Origin: Colius striatus
Lineage: Eukaryota; Chordata; Aves; Coliiformes; Coliidae
Direction: 5' to 3'
DNA: 64,000 nt
Assembly: GCF_028858725.1 (NCBI RefSeq)
Contig: NC_084759.1
Coordinates: 91,508,889-91,572,888, forward strand
Made by a program: the position numbers and the translations under genes. Below are positions 49,691 to 63,600 of this stretch, in pieces (position 1 is the stretch's first letter; every line of letters begins with the position of its first letter). Below the pieces are notes generated by a model. That model searched no databases. It was not told the origin of the DNA and saw nothing but the letters and a program-made list of their open reading frames with translations.

Positions 49691-52600
49691 AGACCCTTTT
49701 GATCCTAAATTCCTTTAGAAGTTTTCTGATTTTTTTTCCATTCCATTTCTTATTACCTCCCATCTTAATTTAATTCTATGATTTTCAGCTCATGTCTTCA
49801 TTTTCTCTAAGTCTCTTAATGTGGCCTCACCCCTGATATCACACCACCACCAAATTAAAAATTCACAAAAGTTTTTTTTAAAGTAACATCCATATATTCC
49901 CTTGAACCTATGTTGAACCAATGTAATTACAAGGGACTGAAAATATGTATGCATATGATGCTCCAACGAAATCCTTGGATAATTCCATTGTCTTTAATTG
50001 ATTATGCCTAGGGTTCTTTTCGTCTAGTGTCCAACAATATGAACTTGCCACGTTTAACTGCATAAATCAATATTAACAAATATCTATTTTTAAAAGCTTG
50101 TGATGCAGCCAATCTGACGAGTCTTTACCAGCTGCATCTTACTATGTAGTAAAGGTTCTTGGGAGAAGGCACAGAGGTCTGTATTTTCACATATCATCAA
50201 GCTAATGAATGAGATTTTCTTCATTCTGCCTTTTAAACCACAAAGAATACCAGGTGGCTATACCATTTATTCTCCTTTACTTGGAGTTAATGAAGTGATT
50301 AACAGATTTGGCTAAGTTTCTCAGGAAGTAACCCCAAACAGTGGGTAGCTACTCAGAATCTGTTTTTCAGGTGAGCCAAACCATCTCAATCTCCACTGAG
50401 ACTATGTGGGCCTTTATACTTCCAGTACCTTTGGAGGGGAGGAACCTGGTCCAACTTGGCACATAAGCAGAAGAGCAATGCCTAGTGCAGGATGGACTCT
50501 GGGGAATTCAGTAGTATTACTCAGCATAGTTACTCATGTATATCAAGGTTTGCAGTTTCAGCCTTATAATCCTATTAAGTTTCTGATCACGTTACAAAAT
50601 GCAGGTCTGGGGAGAAGAAGGAAGTCCAGGTTAGACCTCCTCCTCCCAAAGTTCCATTTCTCTCTTCTCTCACACACCCATAAGCAAAAGCAAACTATCC
50701 TTCTAACATTGCCCATAGTTTTTATTATTGTGATTCATTCTGCTTAATCATGCAGCAGCGTGCATGTGCATGTGGAATGTAAATGTACTAATCTTAAAAA
50801 AACTATCACTTGATAATTCAAGGACTTATGGCCAAATAAAGGATCTCCAACAATACAATTGGTAATATGTACTGTTTTCTGTGCACGTGGTTCCACTTTC
50901 AAATAACCCTAAATAGTGTAGGTACCAATTAAAGTAAAACTAAATAATTAATAAGAAAATTCACACCTCTTGCCATAATTTTGATCATTCATTTCTGCTT
51001 ACTATCAGAAGAGAGGTGGAGGCAAACCCACATATTTCATCCTTCCAATTTTCTTTAGCAGAATACCAGCTTTAACAAGGCATACAGTACAAAGTATGAA
51101 GTACAAGGTATACAGTACAAGATACGTACAGTACAATTATGTGTATTTTTTTCACCTTTGTGCAGGAAAGCTCTTTCACTATGGAATATTGAGCAATTAG
51201 AATAGCAGTAAGTTTAGCACTAATACCCCTCCACACACACTTCTTTTCATCAAAAACATGAATCTGTCTATGTTTGTATGTATCTAACTATTTTGGAGTA
51301 AAAATGCAGGTCTTTTGTCCTCTCTACAGCATTTTTTCATATTCAGCAAAACCAATTTATTTCTCTTCACTTTTTTAAAAATAGCTTTTCAATTCCTCCT
51401 CCCCACGAATCATTTTTAAAAACCTTTTTCACCTTAGGTAAATCTTGGTACTGATAAATCCAACAACCACAAATTAAATTTTAGGGAGGAAAATATGAAG
51501 AAAATCTCATGGTGTTTATTTGAGTATTTAGGAATGAGGTATTAAATTAATTCTATTTTTTTAAAAAAGAATACATTTCCCAAATATCTGGTTGGCTTTT
51601 GGATTAAAGGGAGAAAAAGAGGGGGAAAATTTGACTTTCTGAAATTCTCGTTTCTGAAAGCTGAATCAATCTTAAGGTTTTTGGCCAGAAAACAATGAGA
51701 AGGTGGGAAAAGTTAAACAAAAATGAAGCTTTGTAAAATCATGCTCTTCCTTGTAGCAACTGAGTCAAAACACTTTTCTGAAGAACAAATAGATATTGTA
51801 AATAGCCATAATTTTTGTTAATTTGTCTTTAATTAGGCCATGTCCCCCCAGATCATTAATCTAACCTCTTAAACGCCCAGCTCTACTTTGAGTCAAGCCT
51901 TTTAGCAGTCATTCATTGTGTCTTTGATGGTGATTTTTGTTTGGATTTTTGCATATGCTCATGATATGCAAAGCAATGGCCACCCATCTGCTACACATCA
52001 CCTATCCAAAGCTTATCATAACCTGGAGCAGTGCAGTGCTGGTACCATCCCATCATGCCTGGAAGGTGTCCTAGCTCTAGGCAGAGGAATGTCTGGGACC
52101 TTATCTTATACTATGAAAAAATGCCTGAGGTTAGAAAGCAGAGGTCTCTCCAGGTTCAGTTTATTGCCCTCGACATTCCCCACCCACCACAGAAGCAGCT
52201 CTCACTGCAGCAAAAGTTGTTGAAGTCAAGCACTCCTTGGGGGCAGCACCCCCAGCAAGGGGCCCTCGCCTCAGAGCCTCTGTTTGCTCTTAGAAATCTC
52301 TGTTCTTAAAACCAATAGTCAGGGCCACGTTGCAGGTATTAACTGTGTTGCAATCGAGGTCAAAAATGCACCTCTGCAATCTTAAACTTGTGCTTTTAAG
52401 CAAGATGTTCCACCAGATTAACTGCAAGAGGAAACAGTCTGTTATAAACTTTGCACACTTGTCCACACTGAGCTATTTAAGAGCAGTCTTTGTTGATGGA
52501 GATGAAGGTGCATGGTATTCCTTTAAAAATGGGGTACCTTGCTTAGCAGTATGATGAAGAAACAAAATGGATTTTGATGGAGCTGGCAATTGCTCTTTAT

Positions 52601-55600
52601 TTTCTATGTATTATTTTTTGTAGTTTCAGTACAGCCTATGAGAAGCTGAGTGCTTATTGTGGTTATATATTATCATACAAATAGTCTCTAAGATCTACTA
52701 TTAAAATGATTTAATATAAAAGTGGATTTGGCAAAAGTGCAAGTGCAGTGGGTTCTGAAACCCTCTCTCTTGTGGACAACACACTCAGAGAGATTTCCCC
52801 TTCCTCTTTTGTTAATGGGTGGGCTTTTGTTATGGAAGTATATTTTCAGAAAGGCCGGAATGGAGCAATATGACAGTCTTGGAAAGTTAATATAAGGAAA
52901 AAAAGACAGGAAGAGAAAGAACTAGTGCAAGAGAGGAGGAAATGGGAGAGGTCATCTATGTTGGTTTTGTTGGAAAAGCAAAAGATGGATGTGGATCACA
53001 CAGACAGGCAAATGTGAAAGAGAGGCAGGCCTAGATGGTCAGCAAGTAGCTCATGTCACACCTAGGCAAGTCCTGCTGACATATCTCAACCTCTGTTACT
53101 GTGACCAAACAGCTGCCAGGCTGCTCTTTTCAACAGCATAAGAAGGAAAAGAAAGCTGCCAAGGGACACCTCTACACTTATTTGCTGCCTAGATCCATGT
53201 AACAACAATGCTCCATCAAGCACACTCCCTCTCACACAAGTGAGGTTAAAAAGATGGTCCTCTGCAGTCACCTTGCAGGGTGGGGAAAAAAACCTGAAGG
53301 AAAAAAATGAAGTGAATTGCAGTTTACCTTCATGGAGCTGAACAGAACAAATAGAGATATGCCAGCTACACCGCTTTTATGATACACAAACCATGCAGGG
53401 CTATGTCACTTTAAGTATTATAGGTTAAATCCTGGTTTTATTGTAGCCTTCACCGAAATAAATTTTCAGAATTGATTTAAGGATACTTTAAATTGTGTAA
53501 AGAAAGAAGGGAAGAGGAAGGCAGAAAGACAGTCTCAAACAGCATACCAAGTCGGATCCTTGGGTGAATGAAGAGCTGTAGCATACACCCATTGACTGTT
53601 ACAATATATCAGTACTTTTCCCAAGGCCGTAACTTCTCACTTTATATGACTTCTTCACTTTATATGTGACACTCTGCTCACTTCACCTGCTTGCATGGCC
53701 CTGAAGGCCCCAAAGCATGGAGAAATTCCTGTGTTTTCTTAAAAAACCCCACCTTTGTAGCCCAAATTTTAGCTCTTTTATTATCCAGGGGAGGTCTCAA
53801 TCTGCAACCTGTGTAAAGCTCGTCAGTCCAGTGTTTCTTAGTGGCTTAAAAGAACTGCTGACCATGAGGCCTGATGCTCAGGTTAGCTCCAGGCTTTTTT
53901 CTCTTCTGTGACAGACTTTGCAAAGAGAACAGCCAACAATGAGAGCTGCCCTTCTTCTACCATAGGCTTCCACAGGAAATCCTGCCATGCCTGATGTAAA
54001 TTCAGTTAGGAATAAGTGAACACTACTCACAGTGTAGTATATTTTAGAGATAAAAATTTATGTACATATTATTTCAACTTGGATAACAGACGCAGTCAAC
54101 AGTGAGACATGAAGAGGATTTAGTGTACTACAGCTACTTAGATGTGTGAAATTCTATGTTAGACATGAGTTTTTCTAGTTGCTGCTAAGGGACGGATGAC
54201 ACTAAAAACGAAAAAAACAAAAAATGTGTGCAGGCACAAGTGATACATGTTGTCTTAGCATCTCACACCTCAGACAAAAGTGTCTGAGGGAAACCTATGG
54301 AAAAACGTGTCCTACAAGCTTGACTTACGTTTAGCAGGTTGGGTAAGACATGCACTAGTTTCTGAAGCGCAAAAGAGCACGTGCTAGCTTTAGTCTCGCT
54401 AACTTGCATGACAAAAATTCTATTGTGTGACAAAAAATATCTTTCTTTCTGTTTGTTTCCCACACAGCTCTACTGAAACAAGTCTTTCAAGTCATCTTGT
54501 GGCAGACTGTTTTATGCAATACTCCTTTAAATGTTTTTCAGTTGGGGGTTGTTTCTACATCCTTGTTTTTTTCTGAAGTTAGTGCACTCGTAGGGTGAAA
54601 AGCCTGTTCCAACTGTCTGCCCCTTTGAAGCTGATAGAGCCAGGCTGCCTTCCCAAGAGGACATCTGTCCATCAGTCAGTCTCTGGAGAACGTGGAAGAT
54701 TTTTTGTAGCGAACTCTTTATCTTCCATCTGTCAAACCATCCTGCAGGAGCTCTATTCCCTAATTTCACCCTTGTATGTTGCTTTGAGTTCAGATAGTCT
54801 GGGACAAAGCCAAACAGAGCACACACAGAGCAGGCAGTGTCACGGAGTCAGCAGGGCTCTTCCCTGAAAAAAAATTCTTTTTATTCATCATCCCAGGACA
54901 AAGTCAGTCCCCTGAGCAGGTCACAATGCAGCAGTTCAAAGAGACTTGAGAAACAGATAAACAGCCTCCAAGCTCTGAAGTGTAGGGATCTGCTCTAATA
55001 CCCCTCAGACCCCTTCTCATTGATAGCTGCTGTTGCTGCTCTGCTGCAGAGTGGGATGTCGGAAAGTGGGTTGACAGTTTGTCAGCAATGAGAATGGCCT
55101 ACCATTAGTTGGGATCTGAGACAGGTATTGAAAGACCTTTCACCTCTCAGCTCAGCAATAGTAGAGAATTACTTCCTTCGAAAGGATGACAGCACTCAGG
55201 TGAGTCTTCCCAATCCAGTCATGACATTTCTAGATTCAGCTGTGTGTGTTTTAAAGACCCACGTACAGCTCTGACTCCTGTGCACTTCACTGGTATATTT
55301 AGCACACTTGATGCATGTGAGGTCCATTCTGGATCATCTCCATATACCTCCTGAGAGAAAAACAGATTCTCCCTTCCAAAACATTCATTTTTTTTTGCAT
55401 ATCAGGATTGGTCTTTACTGGAGAGACACCAATTTTTCCTTCAAAAACTTGAATGCCTTTTTTCGTTTGTTTCATCATAGTGATATCCTTCATGGAGCCT
55501 GTCACTGCAGCCATGGAAGGCAGAGTAATATGAGATGGTCCATCTGTAAATGCCCATGGGGGAAAAAAAAAAGAACATACTTGCCTCTTTATCCTGAGTA

Positions 55601-57071
55601 AGTGAGCTTTGAGACAAAGACAACTGCTGCTTTGACAAATGCCAAGCTGGACTTGACAGTCTCCTTCAGGAGAGCTTTGACCTTGGCTAGTAGTGCACTT
55701 GAGCAGTCTGAAGCCCTTATTTTGCACTGAATGCAGATTGGGAGCTACAGGTAGGACTCACAGTGCCTTTGGTGACCACATAAATACATGAAGGAATACT
55801 AAGAACAAGGTGTCAGGATGAGGTACATTTATGTTAGACTTAGATGTGGACATTTATACACTGAATAGTACCTGTGAGGACAAGAATTTCGGAATGATCT
55901 CTTCATTAAGACTGGGATCATAATGTACCTGACCTTTCACAGACATTTTAGTAACTTCTTAAGACAGGCCTGAGTAAATGTTAAACTGGTATTGACATTC
56001 CTGAAGAAAATGGATAAGGAAGCCCAAGGATTAGTGGAGATGCCAGCTCTGCACTTGTCCTCAGACTGAACATAGCTCTTCATTTATGGCAATGCTTCTC
56101 AAAAAGCCTCAGGGGCTTTACAGTCTACATCTCATCTTAGCTCAGAGGTTTTCTGAGTGCAGTAATGAAAATATTGGTAAAGGTTTCACACAAATACACC
56201 GAGAGCTCTGTCTGCACCAGGAAAGAGAACCAGGTCCTTCTTCTTTTGTCATAGATTTGTAGTCCTGGAAACTTGTCTGTTTTGTTTTTCTCCAGGCAAG
56301 GTCACAAAAGATATTGACAGGGTTCTTTTATGCTCTTTTATGAGCTGGCAAAAGCCTGCATAGACCACATGAGGTAAAGAAGGGTTGGGAAAAGCTCTTG
56401 ACTTCAGGTTTAAAGTCTAGCCTACTCTAAGCTCTCCCATAACATTTCCATTGGCTAAAATAGGCCTTTTACAGATCTGCCGTGCCTATCTACCAGCCTT
56501 TGAACCTAAGATGGAACATATTTGAATACATTTTGGTGTCTTAAATAGAAACATCTATTATAGGTCTGTTTTTCTTAGGGACAAATATTCCTAGGATAGA
56601 GTGGGGGGAAATCCCATCAAGGCCTGCCTGTGACGTTTCCTAGGATGATTAGCAGCAGTTAGTACCGTTGCTCTACGCTGTTGTACCTCTTCTTTCAGCA
56701 TATATTTTACAGTTCAGTCAAAATGCCATACAAGCCTAGAACCCTGGGTGGCTCAGCCAGCAGGCTTTTGTGTGTTTAATCCAAAAGCCAGATGTGAAAA
56801 TCATGTTTCTGATTCACAATCCCACTAGACAATAGCCTCAACAGAAGGTAATTTGCAACTGCTTTGCTTCCAAGGGATAGAAATACTGCCCTGGGAACAG
56901 TATGTGCTGTTAGGTCTTACACATAACCAAAGCTACACTTCAAGCACTCACTCATTGGAACAACGTTCCTTCCAGTTGCTTCAGTGCATACTCACAATTA
57001 TGAGGTAGCTTCTGACTTGGACAGTCTAGAAAGAGTAACCTAAAAAGCTTCAATGTTCTTGTGGGCACCTA
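49691..57071. other. Unique AT-rich DNA; no gene seen
   Basis: No gene was recognised. Landmarks are the ACAGTACAA cluster at 51084-51136, a purine-rich patch near 52894-52950, and short A runs near 55561-55572. The 142-codon antisense frame at 55299-55727 starts with GTG and matches nothing I know. Confidence 0.55.
51084..51136. repeat. Three spaced ACAGTACAA words
   Basis: ACAGTACAA occurs exactly at 51084-51092, 51112-51120 and 51128-51136, with further GTACAA and GTATA words between. It is probably a degenerate short tandem repeat with a GTAC-centred unit. A protein-binding cluster is possible but unsupported. Confidence 0.6.
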
Positions 57072-57076
57072 ACCAG
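57072..57076. repeat. Left target-site duplication of LTR (ACCAG)
   Basis: ACCAG abuts the LTR and is repeated exactly on its other side. The preceding A also matches if the last LTR base is counted, so 5 or 6 bp cannot be fully distinguished; the TG...CA rule favours 5. Confidence 0.8.
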
Positions 57077-57671
57077 TGTTGTGATTTAACTCCAGCCAGC
57101 AACTAAGCACTTCGCAGCTGCTCTCTCACTCTTCCTCTCCACCCTTTGGGATGGGGAGGAGAATCAGGAAAAAAAAAAAAGAAGTAAAGCTTGTGGGTTG
57201 AGATAAGAACAGTTTGCTAACTAAAATGAAATAAAATATAACAATAGTGATAAAATATTTAAAATAATAACAATAATGAAAAGGATTATAACTAAATGGA
57301 GAGAGAAATGATTCTCAAGAAAAAAACAAGTGGCACAAGGTGCAATTGCTCACCACTGACTGACTAATGCCTGTGCAGCGATTGACCCCTTCCCAACACC
57401 ACCCTCAGTTTGCATAATGGCCATGACATTGCATGGTATGGGATATCCCTGTGGCTAGTCTGGGTCAGCTGTCTTGTCCACTCTCCCTCCCAGCTCCTTG
57501 TGTCCCTCCAGCCCACTCTCTGGCAGGGCAGGGTGAAAGGCAGAAAAGGCCTTGATGATGTGCAAGTCCTGCTTGGGAACAGCCAAAATATTCCTGTGCA
57601 CAAATCCAAACTGTAGCCCTGTACAAGCTACTAGGAAGAAAATGAACTCTACCTCAGCTGAAACCAGGACA
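57077..57671 (-). mobile_element. Solo LTR of an avian ERV, minus strand
   Basis: A complete LTR of about 595 bp in minus orientation. Read on its own strand it begins TGTCCTGGTTTCAGCTG and ends in GTTAAATCACAACA, flanked by ACCAG on both sides. The internal order fits a common avian LTR family: a gtagcttgtacagggc block, a gctgacccagactagccac block, a zone where family members carry a TATA box but which here reads ccattatgcaaac (TATA lost), an AT-rich stretch (57195-57290), the conserved cttatctcaacccacaagc, and a final gtgcttagttgctggctgg block. No retroviral coding DNA adjoins it, so it is a solo LTR. It is a different family from the LTR at 7740. A or T tracts at 57169 and 57678 are near or within its edges. 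The family name is not given because it cannot be checked. Confidence 0.9.
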
Positions 57672-57676
57672 ACCAG
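57672..57676. repeat. Right target-site duplication of LTR (ACCAG)
   Basis: An exact copy of the left 5-bp flank directly after the LTR's outer end, followed by an A-rich tract that belongs to the target site. Confidence 0.8.
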
Positions 57677-60600
57677 GAAAAAAAAAAAAAGAGACCCTAA
57701 AAAGGATCAGAGACAAAACAAGGTCCTTCAATTTTCCTTTTTTTTTTGTTCCTACAGTCTAGTGACTTGTACAGTGACTTCACTGCTCTGAAGGCCCTGT
57801 AGAGCACAGCCATGAAAGCTGTTTCACGCTATGCAACCAGTTTGCTGTGAAGCCGGCTGAGATGCTTTTATTTTGTGTGTCACAGCAACCTTTTTCTAAC
57901 CTTCCACTAAAGAGATTATCTTCTTGCAGGTTTTAAACCAATCTGTGGGCAAGAGTGCGTCTACAGCTCCTGCTGTTAAGGAAGTAAAACTTTCAGGCAT
58001 CTATGAGAGAGGTGCATAGCTTTTCTCTTGTCTTCTCTTTTATGCTCGCTTTCCTTTTATTTAGGTGCTAGGCAAGCAATTGGGACATCCCTCAGTTTCA
58101 TAGTATTAGGGATGCTTAGTATTTGTATTATTGCCAGTATTAGGGATGTTATCCCATAACAGGAGTGACAGGCTACCTGCATGCTACTTTGTGGTTTTAG
58201 CTTTGGATGTATAGCTATGAGCACAACAGCATCTACAAAAAAAAACCTCTGACACGTTATTTCAGGGATGCCACTCAGGACATCTGGATATGAAAATTTC
58301 CTAGCTGAAAAGAGAGACTGTTGCTCCTGGGAAGGAAAGACTGGTTTGGCGATATAGATCTAACCTTTAAAGAGATTTTCAAGGTTGCTTTCCTCTCTGA
58401 ATTACCAAATCTTTCTGGATCACTGTGCTTGCATGCAGCATCTGACAACAAGACATTCTACACTGTTAATAGGTACTGGAACTATCAACCTACACCTGTT
58501 TTTGTTGATACTACATTTCACAGCAGCATAGTCCCTGTGGGCACTACTCTGACCCAGGAGGAGCAGACTAAGATCTCCATCCTCAGCCTATGGGTCACAT
58601 TTTCTACTTACCTCTGGACAACCTACATTTAGATTTATCATGATAGTCTGCTGATGCAGATGGACAGATACACAATCCTAACTTACTGGGCTTGCACCAC
58701 AAGTCTTTCCTGTCTGTAAAGGTTGACTTGTGTGCTTATGTCCTCCAGGGACATGTCATTGCCCCTCCTTCACAAGACAAGAGGGCTAACCTCAGCCAAC
58801 TGAAATTTTGCTAGCCTACTTTCTTCATCCAGAAGCAAGCATCTGAAGAAGCTGTTAAAGAATTATTGTCGGTCTTTCTGGGACCCCTTTGAGGATAATG
58901 ATGAAGTTACTCCATGATGAAATACTGTCATTAGGCTCCTCCTGTTCACATGCAAATATGTGAAACCTCAGCAGGGTCAAAACCTGCCGTTCTTGCCCCA
59001 TTTGAAGCCTGACAAAATAGCCTGGGAATCTCATCTAGGTAGTATTCTAGGCAAAAAGCTCTACTGTCCAAAAGGTTATTAGGACAGGATTGTCTCCCTC
59101 TATGGAACAGGAAATAGACATTTGTAGCCCCATCACGTAGTGCCAGGATTTTTTGTGTTATTGCAGACAGGTTGCATTCAAGATACAGACAATCTACTTA
59201 TTCTGGGTGCACAGGACACAGTGAACCCTGTGGAGTCCTTGAAGTCTTTTTTTTTAAGTGAATAACCAAATGGTTGAAGGTCAACCAGATTGTACTGAAT
59301 AAAATGACTAATGGTCATCTGGACCAATTTGTCACCTTTAGCATATCTAAGGCAAAAATTCCAAGTTTTCTCTGATAGGACTCAAAGGAGTGATATTTTC
59401 TGAAGTATGTTAATAGCTAGCTCCATACCTGCCCTTCTGAGGCATGTAATAGGCTGCTAAAGGTCTGGCTATTTTGTGGATTCTTTGCCTTAAGGTCATC
59501 TAACAGTTCCCAACAATTAAAGGGTAAATTCCTCTACTAATCTCAACTCTAATCTCTGCAAGGATACCAGGAAAATAATATTTTCTGTGTGGAATCCCAC
59601 AGTTCTTGTTTTGAGTGTAGTCTAAAGTTAAAAGATTGTGTATTGACTAGGATTTTATAACAAATCTCACTAGTATCAGGACACACAAACATAAGCAGGA
59701 TAACTTTATAAATTTAAGATTTTTTTTGTTTTATAAGCCATTGGAAAAAAATATTTTAACCTCTACATGTTATCTAGTCCACTCAAGTGTTGCCAACATC
59801 TAAGACATGCACTATGGTGAAGTGTCCACCTCGGCTTTTTCTGCTGCTCTTCAACAGTTAATCAGGCTACCCAGCCCCATTGGAATTAGTTTCCAGTGTC
59901 TGAAACTTGCTGTGTTAAACAGTTGATCCTCCAGCTTCTGTGCTGGCACTCTCTTGATAAACCAGTCTCCCTGGTGAAAGAAGCCGGAGAGCTCAGGAAG
60001 CAGCAGGATACAAAAGGACCAAGCTCTTGCATCACTTCTGAAGAACTCCATCTGCAATCTGAATTATAACTCTCTTTTGCTTAAGCACAACCTGTTTAAG
60101 AAGAGGTTATCTCCTTGTTTTCATACAACGGGCACCTTGCAGCACTCAGGTTGTGTTTAAATCTGTGAAAATCTTCATTATCAGTCTTGCAGTAGTTCAG
60201 TACAACTACCAGAACACTGGAAACAGAGCAGAGGTTTGTTTTATCTTGAAGATGTAGCAATAGAAGAAGAGAAAATAAAACAAGGTTGTGTTTTTCAGGT
60301 ATTGTTTAGTTAATATTAACTAATATACATAGACACTAGTAGAAACAAAACAAAACCAGAACCATTAATAAAGGAGATTCCTTTTTTTTAAAGATAATTA
60401 AATATTTACAATTGCCTCCCACAAAATTTGAATAATCTGAGAATGGTCTTGAAGTAGACTTTAAAAAATAAAACAGGAAATACAACTCCCCTAAAACAAT
60501 TACAGTGTACTGGCTCAGACATTTGTTATCTATGGGATTAGATAACAACAAAAATATTAATCCAATCCAGATACAGGGTCACCTTGTACCACAGACAATA

Positions 60601-63600
60601 TTTTTATTCCTCAAGGAAATGTTCTTGCAATATTCTGTGCATTCCTGGGTACTGCAGTACCTATATCTCTGCAGGGACAGCTATGCAGTCAATAGCAACA
60701 CAAGCTTTATGAAGGCTGGAGCAATACATTAACACTATTAGAGGAGGGATGCTTTTCATACAGTAGGACTAATTGAACATAATCGTGTGAAAACTGAAAT
60801 CTGCTTACAAATATGTGAAGGGGGAAAATATCTGTGTGAATGATAGAAAAAGATTGGAAGAAAGGGAAAATTACTCGAGCATAACAGGCACATAAGCAAA
60901 ATGGTAGAAACAAATCTGGGAACATGGAAGATTGTCCCCAACAGGATTTTTTCATGGTAAATAGGCTAAGTAACTAATTTTTCATGCTCTTTTTCTCCAT
61001 AACTTTCCTGCAGATAATAAGAATATGTAGTCTGAAACGTTGTTTAGTAAAACTACATAAGGAGCTACTATAAAACAAAACAACTGCTAACTTTTAAATT
61101 TTTCACCACAAAAATATTACAGGAAAATATGGGTTGGTGGGAAGCAAGTAAGATTTCAAATAGCTGTAGCTGCAGGAAAACAGTTCCAAAGTAACCTGGA
61201 TTTTGATTAGTAAATTATTGCAAAGATATTTACTTCGTACTTGAAGGGAAAAAAAAAAAAAGACAGGCAGGAAAGTTTTATTTCCAAGTACCTCAAATAT
61301 TTACCAGTTCCTGCAGCTTGTATAGTTTTCTGAAACAATATGGTTTACCTATGGTGATTTTTTTTTTATATGTTATTATTTCAGATGTAGCATTCATATG
61401 TCTCAGATGATGCTACAGGTGGGGGAAAAAAGCCCTGAGTACAGACACAATATCTAATGAAATTAACTATCAGTCAATCCACTTTTGTTACCTGACTTCC
61501 ATCTGTGCTATCTATTCTGGGTTTGGTTTTTGCTTTTTTTAAACCTGTGCAGACAGAGGGCAAGATAATCAGTATTTCACAAAGAAACTCTATGAGCCAC
61601 TTGGCCAATTAGTACTAGTGGTACAGTGTTAAGATCTAAAGCATAGGCTTTGTCAGATCCCAATACTTACAGAAATACTCATTTCCCAAAGACATTTCCT
61701 ACAGTGTGTATGGAATGTTGTCTAAGTGTTTTTCATTGTACTTATAGGTTGAACAGTTCTAAGCAAAATAGAAGTGAAGACACCAGCCCTAGCTGGTATT
61801 TGGTTTATGAAGACGGTTGCTCTTGTTACCATAGAAGTGTCTGGGACAAGAGGTTTCTCACCAGCAGAAACTTGTATTATCCAGCTGATACTCCATCTAG
61901 GTTCTTTAACTTTATATGAAGCTTTGACACATTTCAACGTGGTTGGAATTTGATTCCAAAAGTTACGGGAGTAGTAAGGAATAGTTTGGTAAACAAGCAG
62001 TTAAACTAGTATAGAAATTTCCTCTTCAAAACTTTTCTTTCTTAAGCCAAAGTGTTGACAATTAAGTGAAAGTAGAATTGAAGCATCAATCTTTTACCTC
62101 TTAGAGGAAAATAGTTATGCCACAGTTCTCATTAGTCACCAGAAAGGATTGGTTTTCTTCTGTTAAAGAAGTATTTTGTCTTTGTTTTATTTCTCCCTTC
62201 AAATGCAAGACTTCTTTACATAGTCAGCAGGCAAGCAAACATAGTTCCTTCATAAGGAATTAATGCAGCCACTGAACCAGAATAAACCAAGGAAGAGAGT
62301 CAGACCTAAATTATGAACAACACAACAAGATAAAGACTGTAAAATCTCACCTTATGCACAAGTAAAAAGCCACCCTCTGAAAAGTTACGGACAACACATC
62401 TCAATGCTTCCATGGAAAGCATAGCTTCCCGAATGTCAAGGAACCACAAAATTCCCCTCACTAGGAGTGTTTATTGAGAAGTACAATTACAGAAACCGAA
62501 ATCTTGTATTTGCATATGCAAACAGCACAATTATTAGAATAATCATTGCAATTAAAGATATTGTTTTCTGAGTTAATTGCTGTCTTGCTGAAGAATATAA
62601 ACAGGTGAAACTGAATTGCATTTTCACTTGCTTATAGGATGCCCCATCCAGTGAATCGGATCAGTATTTTGTTTGCAACCAATTGGTGATTTACAATTTT
62701 ATTGCTTAATCTGCAAAGTTTACCGTGAATTAGAACAATGCCCAATTGTTGATAAAAATCAAGTACATATACCTGACGTGGGAACAGACCATAAAAACTT
62801 TAGCTGCAGATAAATATAAAGAGGACACTTTATTGTTACCCTTTTATAACAGGTTAATCAGCAAGTCTCAAGTGTTTTTAACAAATATTTATTTAAATAT
62901 GAAATCAACTGTATTCCAATGTATATCATCTTATAGAGCAAATGGAAGTAAATTCATTAAAATTATACAGTAAATCTGGAGCTGAACTAGGATTGAAAGT
63001 GAAAAAAACCCACCTCTACCTTTATTATTCAGACAGACAAAAGGCAATTCTTTTAGAACAGGATTTATCTCTGGTTATTTCATGCAGGTATGTAGAAAAT
63101 TCAGCTGTTCAAAAGGTCCCATTGCATTTTTTTTGTTGTTTTTTTACTTCTGTAGCATAGAACTATTACCACAGAAATGCAGATCAGTGGTCTTCCTGGA
63201 TCTGTAAAAAATAAGTTATTGACATAAGATGTCATGACTAACAATCAAGTTTGTAAAAAGAAATTACAATTTGTTTGATCAGTTCAGATCTGGATCGACT
63301 AAATCAGAGTTAATTTTGTTCAAGGTTATTTTTTTATTAAAAACATTACTTTTTGTTTCTAATGGGGAAAAAAAAATCTTAATTTAATAATTATTTGTGT
63401 TTGCATGTTTTTTTTATTTTCCCAATCAGTATTTTTCTGTATGCACCAGCAAAACTAAATATATTTTATTCTAATTTCTACTGAAAACACAGTTTTCTCA
63501 CCAAAGTTTAAAGCCAATTGAATAAGAATTGAGTAATTTTCCTTTTGCAAACACATATTAAATAAAAATGTTTGTGTAATTTATTTTTATAAGGATAGTG

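Noticed and set aside
55299..55727. 142-codon minus-strand frame
   Set aside because: Starts at GTG, matches nothing known, and lies in ordinary AT-rich DNA.
58321..58632. 103-codon frame, plus strand
   Set aside because: It begins at TTG and contains no methionine codon after that, so it cannot be a normal coding sequence. An exon of an unknown gene cannot be excluded but has no support.
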